8,607 nucleotides of DNA from UBA5794 sp965368815 (lineage in GTDB: Bacteria > Actinomycetota > Acidimicrobiia > Spongiisociales > UBA5794), in the NCBI GenBank assembly GCA_965368815.1, contig CBDUOH010000082.1:1-8607 (forward strand), read 5' to 3'. A model generated the notes under the pieces. The model was not told the DNA's origin, searched no databases, and saw nothing but the letters and a program-made list of their open reading frames with translations. This document shows positions 1 through 5,589 of this stretch, piece after piece. Both the position numbers and the translations under genes were made by a program. Numbering within the stretch: the first letter of the stretch is position 1; each line of letters begins with the position of its first letter.

Positions 1-153
1 CTCATCCTCAAGTTCGGATTCGTCTCGATTCCGTACATGGCGCTCAGCGCGTTCCTCCTCATCCTTACCCTGTTGTGGGCCGACAGGGTCAACGAGCAAC
101 GACCATCACACAACGCGGCGGCATCAGCCGGTGCACGGACAGGAACAGAATGA
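1..153 (+). CDS. C-terminal end of a DsbB/BdbC-like disulfide oxidoreductase (partial)
   Basis: This frame is open from the first base and ends at TGA 151-153, giving the last 50 residues of a protein that begins outside the window. About residues 5-25 are a hydrophobic membrane helix containing FGFVSIPYMALSAFLLI. A charged, Ala/Gly-rich tail of about 22 residues follows. From memory, the helix resembles the last transmembrane segment of Bacillus BdbC (FGFITIPFLALIAF-type), a small four-helix membrane protein that reoxidises thiol oxidases with quinone. The redox cysteines of that family lie further upstream and cannot be seen here. The next gene starts inside the stop codon (ATGA) and encodes a membrane-anchored thioredoxin-fold protein, which is the expected partner. 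That the frame is coding is fairly sure. The BdbC identity is an inference from one helix and context. Confidence 0.62.
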   Translation, partial: LILKFGFVSIPYMALSAFLLILTLLWADRVNEQRPSHNAAASAGARTGTE

Positions 154-776
154 CTACCAAGCAATCCACTGGATCAGGCAGCAGAACCGGACTCATCATC
201 GGCATCGTCGGCGGTGTCGTGGTGCTTGCCCTGATACTCGCCGTCTTCCTCGGCAACGAGGAGATCGGTGCCGAGTTCGGCGATCCGGCCCTCGACGGGA
301 CCGCTCTCAATGTGATGCCCCCGAGCACGCCCATCGACACGTCGGCAATCGGTCTCACGATCCCGAGCGTCGAGGGGCAGGACTTCGACGGCTCACAGGT
401 CACCATCGATCCCGGCGACGGTCGTGCAAAGGCGATCGTCTTCCTCGCTCACTGGTGCTCCCACTGCCAAGCCGAGGTTCCCAGGGTGCAGCAGTGGATC
501 GATGAGACGGGCGGCAATCCCGATGTCGACATCTATTCCGTTGCGACATCGATGAACTCGGCACAACCGAACTATCCGGCATCCGCCTGGCTCGACCGCG
601 AAGGCTGGACCCCGCCGACCATCAGGGACGACAAGGACAACACTGTTCTGCAGGCGTTCGGCTCGGGCGGATTCCCGTATTGGGTGTTCACCAATTCCGA
701 CGGCACGGTTGCGCTCCGCACGAGCGGTGAGCTCCAGATCGACCAGTTCCAAGAGATCCTCAACGCCCTGTCGTAG
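150..776 (+). CDS. Membrane-anchored TlpA/DsbA-like thioredoxin-fold protein (CSHC active site)
   Basis: The predicted protein has 208 residues. The first ~13 are polar, about 14-34 form a hydrophobic signal anchor (LIIGIVGGVVVLALILAVFL), 35-75 are a linker, and the rest is a thioredoxin fold placed outside the membrane. The redox motif is HWCSHC with Cys103 and Cys106. The cis-proline loop is GGFPYWVF (Pro176). The final strand and helix complete the domain. I chose ATG 150 rather than an upstream in-frame start at 75. It overlaps the preceding stop as ATGA, and translation from 75 would put 25 arginine-rich residues before the anchor. The role is thiol-disulfide exchange on exported proteins. 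The His before the second Cys, as in DsbA's CPHC, favours an oxidant, but a TlpA/ResA-type reductant is not excluded. It lies between a BdbC-like gene and an MBL-fold gene, probably in one transcript. Confidence 0.88.
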   Translation: MTTKQSTGSGSRTGLIIGIVGGVVVLALILAVFLGNEEIGAEFGDPALDGTALNVMPPSTPIDTSAIGLTIPSVEGQDFDGSQVTIDPGDGRAKAIVFLAHWCSHCQAEVPRVQQWIDETGGNPDVDIYSVATSMNSAQPNYPASAWLDREGWTPPTIRDDKDNTVLQAFGSGGFPYWVFTNSDGTVALRTSGELQIDQFQEILNALS

Positions 777-1390
777 TGGTGCGGATGCCTGAAACGACAT
801 TCACGGGAGACGGGTTCACCGTCTCGCGTGTCGTCGTCGGACCGATCGACAACAACGTGTATCTGGTACGGGATGACGCCACGAACCGGGGCCTGCTCAT
901 CGATGCCGCTGCCGACCCGGAGACCATTGTTGCGTTCGTCGGTGGGACCCGGATCGATCGGATCCTGACCACCCACGGCCACTGGGACCACCATCAAGCG
1001 ATTCCGGAGGTTGCCACGTTGCTTGGTGTCCGGGCGGGACTCCACCCGGCCGATGCCACCATCGCCGACAAATCGTTCGACTTCGAGATCACCGAGGGTG
1101 CCGTCACCATCGGTGAAACCATCGCGACCGTGGTCCATACCCCGGGGCACACGCCGGGATCGGTGTGCATCACACTTGACGGTGTGGTCGTGACGGGAGA
1201 CACGTTGTTCCCGGGCGGCCCGGGAGCGACCCGGTTCGACCACAGCGACTTCGCGACGATCATCGATTCGATCGTCGAGCAATTGTTCACCCTTGACGAC
1301 GGTACGGTGGTGCTCCCGGGGCATGGTGCGGCGACGACCATCGGTGACGAACGCCCCCAACTCCCGGAGTGGATTGCACGCGGCTGGTAG
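776..1390 (+). CDS. MBL-fold metallo-hydrolase (glyoxalase II-like)
   Basis: The protein has 204 residues if started at GTG 776, which overlaps the preceding TAG by one base. GTG 779 and ATG 785 (201 residues) are equally possible because none has a clear ribosome binding site. The metallo-beta-lactamase fold is clear from the full ligand set: THGHWDHH (His67, His69, Asp71, His72), the HTPGHTPGS loop (His125), GDTLFPGG (Asp142) and LPGHG (His183). This is a two-metal hydrolase site, as in glyoxalase II and related thioester or lactone hydrolases. The length matches the short single-domain group without the glyoxalase II C-terminal glutathione-binding domain. In an actinobacterium a mycothiol thioester would be a more natural substrate, but nothing in the sequence fixes it. 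It is followed after 12 bases by a luciferase-like oxidoreductase. The fold is certain and the substrate unknown. Confidence 0.9.
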   Translation: MVRMPETTFTGDGFTVSRVVVGPIDNNVYLVRDDATNRGLLIDAAADPETIVAFVGGTRIDRILTTHGHWDHHQAIPEVATLLGVRAGLHPADATIADKSFDFEITEGAVTIGETIATVVHTPGHTPGSVCITLDGVVVTGDTLFPGGPGATRFDHSDFATIIDSIVEQLFTLDDGTVVLPGHGAATTIGDERPQLPEWIARGW

Positions 1391-1391
1391 C

Positions 1392-1397
1392 GAGGAG
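1392..1397 (+). promoter_or_regulatory. Ribosome binding site of the LLM oxidoreductase
   Basis: GAGGAG lies five bases before ATG 1403. It is the clearest Shine-Dalgarno sequence on the plus strand of this window and fixes that start, only two bases after the preceding gene's stop codon. Confidence 0.8.
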
Positions 1398-1402
1398 AAA
1401 CG

Positions 1403-2335
1403 ATGGAACTCGGACTGTTTGTTGAACCCCAATGTGGCGGCTCGTATGACCGGCTCCTCGAACTCGCACTGTGGGCCGAGAACAAGGGCCTCGCCGCCTT
1501 CGCCCGCTCGGATCACTATCTCAACGGCGACGAATCCGCCCGGACCTCCGATGCGCTGGTCTCGTTCGGCGGCCTCGGCCGGGAGACCAGTTCCATCCGC
1601 CTCGTGTCGCTCGTCTCACCTATCACGTTCCGTCACCCTGCGGTCATGGCAAAGTCAGCCACGACCATCGACGAGATGTCAGGTGGTCGGTTCACGCTCG
1701 GCGTCGGGAGCGGCTGGATGCAATCCGAGCACGATGCCTTCGACCTCGACCTCCCACCACTCAAGGAACGGTTCGATCGACTCGAAGAAGCGCTCGACAT
1801 CATCACGACGATTCTTTCCGGCGGTGGCACCGTGTCGGGCACCTATTACTCGCTCGACGCCGAGGCCGTCGAACCGAAAGCGTCGGATGGTCTCGGGATC
1901 GTCGTTGGTGGTGGCGGCATGAAGAAGACCCCCCGTCTTGCTGGCACCTATGCGACCGAATACAACATGTTCGTTGCGGAGAAGGGAACTCTCGAACAGC
2001 GGCTGGAAGTCATGCGCGCCGCAGCGGAGAAGGCAGGACGGAACCCCGATGACGTCCTCATCTCGTTTGCAGGCCCAGCGTTCGTGTACGAAACCGAAGC
2101 CGAGCACCATGCAGCCCTCACGACTCGTGGAGCGAAGCGGGAGATGTCGCCGGACGAGTATGCCGGGTTCCTCGATGCCCGCTCTGTCCCCCACGGGACG
2201 GCGGATCGCGCCCACGAGGCGATCGAACAGATGGCGTCCTGGGGAGTGGGCAGGTACTACGTCCAGGAGTACATGGCGCTCGACGAGATCGACCTCGACG
2301 CCATGGACCGAATCTTTACGGCACTCCACGACTGA
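1403..2335 (+). CDS. LLM-class (luciferase-like) flavin/F420-dependent oxidoreductase
   Basis: This 310-residue protein is a full-length luciferase-like monooxygenase family member with a single TIM barrel. Family marks are the start MELGLFVEPQ, the first-strand/helix segment ending FARSDHYL (31-40), and the core block ITFRHPAVMAKSATTIDEMS with GGRFTLGVGSGW (about 74-105). Further marks are EHDAF, the helix ERFDRLEEALDII, and a glycine-rich cofactor loop VVGGGGMKKTPRLAG (168-181). Most actinobacterial relatives bind coenzyme F420 and move hydride to or from carbonyls, alcohols or imines. A minority use FMN, and sequence alone does not settle which applies here. It is the last gene of the run beginning with the BdbC-like protein. 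The preceding MBL hydrolase suggests a two-step conversion or detoxification, but that is inference. ATG 1403 is supported by GAGGAG. Confidence 0.9.
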   Translation: MELGLFVEPQCGGSYDRLLELALWAENKGLAAFARSDHYLNGDESARTSDALVSFGGLGRETSSIRLVSLVSPITFRHPAVMAKSATTIDEMSGGRFTLGVGSGWMQSEHDAFDLDLPPLKERFDRLEEALDIITTILSGGGTVSGTYYSLDAEAVEPKASDGLGIVVGGGGMKKTPRLAGTYATEYNMFVAEKGTLEQRLEVMRAAAEKAGRNPDDVLISFAGPAFVYETEAEHHAALTTRGAKREMSPDEYAGFLDARSVPHGTADRAHEAIEQMASWGVGRYYVQEYMALDEIDLDAMDRIFTALHD

Positions 2336-2472
2336 GGCCGAGCTTCGCTCCGAACCAAGCAGCACGCTCCGGTTGGGACCGCGGCCCGCTAGACACGGTC
2401 GTCGGCACTCCCTCGTCGGAATCTGGGCATCCACCATCGGATTTACCCCGTCTGCATGGCCCTGCGCGCCGT

Positions 2473-2478
2473 TACCCT
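2473..2478 (+). promoter_or_regulatory. Candidate -10 box of a leaderless sufC promoter
   Basis: TACCCT fits the actinobacterial TANNNT -10 pattern. It ends six bases before ATG 2485, so transcription would begin on or beside that ATG, giving an mRNA without a leader. There is no Shine-Dalgarno sequence before either possible sufC start, which agrees. No good -35 hexamer is visible about 17 bases upstream. The remainder of the 143-base gap (2336-2478) shows only short 4-base stems and no convincing terminator for the preceding gene. Confidence 0.45.
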
Positions 2479-2484
2479 ATGGGC

Positions 2485-3240
2485 ATGTCCACACCATTGA
2501 TTGCGATCAACAACATCCACGCCTCCGTCGACGGGAACGAGATCCTCAAGGGCGTCGACCTCATCGTCAACGCCGGTGAAACCCATGCGGTGATGGGTCC
2601 GAACGGTTCCGGCAAGTCGACGCTTGCCAACATCCTGCTCGGCCATCCTGCGTATGAGATCACCGAGGGAAGCATCGAGTACAAGGGCGAGGACATCACC
2701 GATTGGGCCCCTGAAAAGCGTGGCCGTGCCGGCATGTTCCTCGGATTCCAGTACCCCGAGGAGATTCCGGGCGTGAGCGTGGTCAACTTCCTGCGGACCG
2801 CATTGTCGAACCGCACAGGCACGAACTACACAGTGCTCGAACTCCGCCTGAAGGTCATGGAGGCCATGAAGGACCTTGAGATGGACACCACGTTCGCCGA
2901 TCGCTACCTCAACGAGGGCTTCTCGGGTGGCGAGCGCAAACGCAACGAGGTTCTCCAGATGGCCATCCTCGAGCCCGAGTTCGCCGTTCTCGACGAAACC
3001 GACAGCGGACTCGACATCGACGCGCTCCGAATCGTCGCCGAAGGCGTCAAGCGTCTCCAGGCCGATGAGCGAGGCTTCCTCATCATCACGCACTACCAGC
3101 GGATGCTTGACTACATCACGCCCGACTTCGTGCATGTGTTCATGGACGGGCGGATCATCGAGTCGGGCGACGCTGCACTCGCCGATCGCATCGAAGACGC
3201 TGGCTACGACGCGTTCCGACCCGAGCTTGGCGTCGGGTGA
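2485..3240 (+). CDS. sufC: Fe-S cluster assembly ATPase SufC
   Basis: SufC is the ABC-type ATPase that binds SufB and SufD and powers Fe-S cluster assembly on the SufBCD scaffold in the cytoplasm. Residues here count from an in-frame ATG at 2479 (253 residues). I prefer ATG 2485 (251 residues) because of the -10 box placed for a leaderless mRNA. Walker A is GPNGSGKST (40-48), the Q-loop is FQYPEEIPG (Gln91), and the ABC signature is SGGERKRNE (149 onward). Walker B is FAVLDETDSGLDID (168-181) and the switch His is in ITHYQR (His205). The YPEEIPGVS and ETDSGLDID variants are typical of SufC rather than transport ATPases. It is the first gene of its operon and overlaps sufS by four bases. Neither sufB nor sufD lies beside it within the window. 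Confidence 0.96.
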   Translation: MSTPLIAINNIHASVDGNEILKGVDLIVNAGETHAVMGPNGSGKSTLANILLGHPAYEITEGSIEYKGEDITDWAPEKRGRAGMFLGFQYPEEIPGVSVVNFLRTALSNRTGTNYTVLELRLKVMEAMKDLEMDTTFADRYLNEGFSGGERKRNEVLQMAILEPEFAVLDETDSGLDIDALRIVAEGVKRLQADERGFLIITHYQRMLDYITPDFVHVFMDGRIIESGDAALADRIEDAGYDAFRPELGVG

Positions 3241-4463
3241 CCGACCTTTCCGCTCTCAGGGCCGATTTCCCGATTCTTTCCCGCGAGGTCAACGGCAAGC
3301 CACTGGTCTACCTGGACTCGGCAGCCACGACGCAGAAGCCCCAGTCCGTCCTCGACGCGATGGACACGTACTACACGCAATCCAACGCCAACGTGCATCG
3401 CGGTGCCCACACCCTTGCCGCTGAAGCGACGGATCTCTACGAGGCGGCGCGTGGCAAGGTCGCCGGGCTGATCGGTGCATCACCATCCCAACTCGTGTTC
3501 ACCCGCGGCACGACCACCTCGCTGAACCACGTTGCGTACGGCTGGGGCCTCAACCACCTGTCCGAGGGCGACAAGGTGGTCATCACCATCATGGAGCACC
3601 ACGCGAACATCGTGCCGTGGCAGCTCATCTCGCGATACACGGGCGCTGAGATCGTCTACCTCGAACTCAATGAGGACTTCACGGTCGACACCTCGGCGCT
3701 TGAGTCCGTACTGGACGACCGTGTCAAGATCGTGTCGTTTTCCGGCATGTCCAACGTCACCGGGGCGCTTGGGCCCGTTGCCATCCTCAAGGAAGCCGCC
3801 AGGAGCGTCGGAGCGATATCGGTGCTCGACGCAGCCCAGCTCGTGCCACACACCCACGTCGACGTCGATGCTCTCGATGTCGATTTCCTCGCGTTCTCGT
3901 CGCACAAGATGCTCGGTCCCACCGGGATCGGCGCACTGTGGGGCAAACGGGAACGCCTCGAGGAGATGGAACCCACCGAAGGTGGCGGTGAGATGATCAA
4001 CGTGGTGGAACGTCACAGCTCCACGTGGGCTCCGGTACCCCACAAGTTCGAGGCTGGGACGCCGCCTATCGCCGAGGCTGTCGGGTTCGGAGCTGCTGCC
4101 GACTACCTATCCAAGGTCGGACTCGAGGCGATCGAATCACATGAGCGGGACATCACCCGCTACGCCCTTGACCGATTGTCCGAAGTCCCCGACCTGACGA
4201 TCTATGGACCGATGGATGTCGAAAAGCGGGGTGGAACGGTGAGCTTCTCGCTCGGTGACATCCATCCGCATGACCTTGCGACCATCCTCGACCAGGATGG
4301 CATCGCGATCCGGGCAGGGCACCATTGCGCCCGTCCCTTGATGAAGTACCTCGATGTCGCTGCAACGGCGCGCGCCTCGATGTACCTCTACAACGTCGAG
4401 AGCGAGGTTGACACGCTCGTCGACTCCCTCCATACGGCACGCAAGATCTTCGGACTCGGCTGA
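3237..4463 (+). CDS. sufS: Cysteine desulfurase SufS (class II)
   Basis: SufS is a PLP enzyme that takes sulfur from L-cysteine as a persulfide and releases alanine, supplying Fe-S cluster assembly. The 408-residue length is normal for the group. Visible residues are the N-terminal YLDSAATTQKP, His121 in MEHHAN, and Asp198 and Gln201 in DAAQ, which hold PLP. Lys224 in SSHKMLGPTG forms the Schiff base. Catalytic Cys364 is in RAGHHCARPL, a class II motif distinct from NifS/IscS. The start is GTG 3237, which overlaps the sufC stop as GTGA, implying translational coupling and stoichiometric synthesis with SufC. The sulfur acceptor is expected to be SufU, encoded next after a 64-base gap. Confidence 0.97.
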   Translation: MTDLSALRADFPILSREVNGKPLVYLDSAATTQKPQSVLDAMDTYYTQSNANVHRGAHTLAAEATDLYEAARGKVAGLIGASPSQLVFTRGTTTSLNHVAYGWGLNHLSEGDKVVITIMEHHANIVPWQLISRYTGAEIVYLELNEDFTVDTSALESVLDDRVKIVSFSGMSNVTGALGPVAILKEAARSVGAISVLDAAQLVPHTHVDVDALDVDFLAFSSHKMLGPTGIGALWGKRERLEEMEPTEGGGEMINVVERHSSTWAPVPHKFEAGTPPIAEAVGFGAAADYLSKVGLEAIESHERDITRYALDRLSEVPDLTIYGPMDVEKRGGTVSFSLGDIHPHDLATILDQDGIAIRAGHHCARPLMKYLDVAATARASMYLYNVESEVDTLVDSLHTARKIFGLG

Positions 4464-4473
4464 GCCGGCAGCG

Positions 4474-4491
4474 ACCGACCGGACGGTCGGT
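4474..4491 (+). promoter_or_regulatory. Perfect 8-bp inverted repeat between sufS and sufU
   Basis: ACCGACCG and CGGTCGGT are exact reverse complements separated by GA. As DNA this is an operator-like palindrome of the size and style bound by TetR-family repressors. As RNA it would form a 7-bp GC-rich hairpin with a GGAC loop. It begins 10 bases after the sufS stop and is directly followed by TATTCT (4491-4496), a possible -10 box 31 bases before sufU. No U-run follows, so a classical terminator is less likely. Which role it has is not decidable from sequence alone. Confidence 0.5.
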
Positions 4492-4496
4492 ATTCT
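4491..4496 (+). promoter_or_regulatory. Possible -10 box of an internal sufU-pncA promoter
   Basis: TATTCT fits TANNNT and lies 31 bases before ATG 4528, abutting the palindrome. A good -35 hexamer is not visible at the usual distance. The call rests on the -10 pattern, its position in a 64-base gap within an otherwise tight operon, and the adjoining palindrome. Confidence 0.3.
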
Positions 4497-4527
4497 GAAC
4501 ACCACGATTGACCAGGACCCGATACAG

Positions 4528-4989
4528 ATGTCACAACTCGAAGAGCTCTACCGGGGAGTCATCCTCGACCACTACCGCAACCCGAGGCGCAAAGGCACCC
4601 TCAGCGGCGACCACACGCACGCTGAAGGGGTCAATCCCTCGTGTGGCGACGAGTTCTTCCTCGACATCGTGGTCGCCGACGGCGTGATCACGGACGCCGC
4701 CATGCAGGGTCAGGGGTGTTCGATCTCCCAGGCTTCCGGATCCATGATGATGGAAGCGATCGTCGGGAAGGGCGTCGAGGAGGTCGAGGAGCTGTCGCAC
4801 AAGTTCCGCGTCATGATGACCATCGAGGAAGGGGACAATCCCGTCGATGAGGAGCGCCCCGGTTCGGTGCTCGGCGACCTCGAGGCACTCCAGGGCGTCC
4901 GCAAGTTCCCTGTGCGGATCAAGTGCGCCGACCTCGCGTGGACAACACTCGCCGACGCCCTCGACCAGGCATCTGCCACGGCGTCGTGA
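4528..4989 (+). CDS. sufU: SufU, Zn-dependent sulfurtransferase for Fe-S assembly
   Basis: The protein has 153 residues in the IscU-like fold. SufU accepts persulfide sulfur from SufS and passes it to the SufBCD scaffold. It works as a zinc-containing sulfurtransferase rather than as a scaffold. The zinc ligands known for the family are present: Cys39 and Asp41 in NPSCGDEF, Cys64 in GQGCSISQAS, and Cys133 in RIKCADLAW. The stretch around residues 95-120 (MMTIEEGDNPVDEERPGS) is the insertion that separates SufU from IscU. The family start LYRGVILDHYRNPR fixes the beginning at ATG 4528. The open frame runs on upstream into sufS, but those residues are unrelated to the family. A weak AGGA lies ten bases before the ATG. 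The stop overlaps the pncA start. Confidence 0.95.
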   Translation: MSQLEELYRGVILDHYRNPRRKGTLSGDHTHAEGVNPSCGDEFFLDIVVADGVITDAAMQGQGCSISQASGSMMMEAIVGKGVEEVEELSHKFRVMMTIEEGDNPVDEERPGSVLGDLEALQGVRKFPVRIKCADLAWTTLADALDQASATAS

Positions 4990-5570
4990 TCGACTTCACC
5001 CCGACAACGGCGCTGATCGTCGTCGATGTCCAGAACGATTTCGCCCATCCCGATGGATCCCTCTTCGTCCCCGGGGCTCCCTCGGTGATGCCCGTGATCA
5101 ACGACACCGTCCGACATGCAATCGAGGGCGGCGCGCTCGTCGTACGCACGCAGGATTGGCACCCGGAGGTGACGCCTCACTTCGCTTCGGCCGGAGGCAT
5201 CTGGCCGGATCACTGCGTCGGCGGGACATGGGGAGCAGAATTCCATGACGATCTCGTCGCCGCTGGCCCGGTCGTTCGCAAAGGTGTCGGCGGTGAGGAT
5301 GGCTATTCGGGGTTCACCGTACAGGACCCGGAATCCGGCGCAACCACCAGAACCGAGCTGGCGGCCATGCTCAGGGATGCCGGTATCACCGACATCATCG
5401 TCGTCGGATTGGCCACCGATTACTGCGTGGCGGCAACTGCCGTGGATGGTGCCGAGCTGGGTTTCGCGACCTCGGTTCTCGCAGACGGAATCAGCGCGGT
5501 GAATCTGTCACCGGGCGACGGAGCAAGGGCAATCGTGCGCATGGTCGGAGCCGGCGTCCGGGTTGTCTAG
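4986..5570 (+). CDS. pncA: Nicotinamidase PncA
   Basis: PncA deamidates nicotinamide to nicotinate, the entry step of the Preiss-Handler NAD salvage route. The protein has 194 residues in the isochorismatase-like hydrolase fold. The catalytic triad is Asp14 (VDVQNDF), Lys99 (VVRKG) and Cys147 (TDYCVAATA). The metal site is Asp57 and His59 (QDWHP), His65 (TPHF) and His76 (WPDHCVGG). This metal set is what separates nicotinamidases from plain isochorismatases. I chose GTG 4986, which overlaps the sufU TGA as GTGA. An earlier in-frame start at 4923 would add an Arg-rich stretch foreign to the family. Lying in a suf operon where sufT is often found is unusual. The gene for the next pathway step converges on it from the other strand with only 19 bases between the stops. 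Confidence 0.95.
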   Translation: MIDFTPTTALIVVDVQNDFAHPDGSLFVPGAPSVMPVINDTVRHAIEGGALVVRTQDWHPEVTPHFASAGGIWPDHCVGGTWGAEFHDDLVAAGPVVRKGVGGEDGYSGFTVQDPESGATTRTELAAMLRDAGITDIIVVGLATDYCVAATAVDGAELGFATSVLADGISAVNLSPGDGARAIVRMVGAGVRVV

Positions 5571-5589
5571 CCCGACCCGAGAACGGATG

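Noticed and set aside
75..149. Upstream in-frame start that would extend the thioredoxin-fold protein by 25 residues
   Set aside because: The extension is Arg-rich and overlaps the end of the preceding membrane protein. ATG 150 sits in an ATGA coupling site and puts the anchor near the N-terminus.
572..1516. 314-codon open frame on the minus strand opposite the thioredoxin and MBL genes
   Set aside because: It lies opposite two genes with complete catalytic motifs, and its translation is Arg/Gly/Asp-rich with no recognisable domain. Long antisense frames are expected in GC-rich codon-biased DNA.
1679..2437. 252-codon minus-strand frame opposite the LLM gene
   Set aside because: Shadow of the LLM coding frame. 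It has no motif and no ribosome binding site.
2336..2478. Possible terminator between the LLM gene and sufC
   Set aside because: I found only 4-bp stems such as GAGC-ttc-GCTC and CGGT-tggg-ACCG, with no T-run. This is too weak to call.
2443..3135. 230-codon minus-strand frame opposite sufC
   Set aside because: It covers the SufC Walker A and signature motifs on the other strand. Its composition is that of an antisense shadow.
3480..4043. 187-codon minus-strand frame opposite sufS
   Set aside because: Antisense to the SufS core, including its PLP lysine region, with no independent coding evidence.
4354..4527. Upstream extension of sufU by 58 residues
   Set aside because: The extension is the sufS 3' end read in another frame. 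SufU proteins begin at the LYRGVILDHYRNP region, which ATG 4528 provides.
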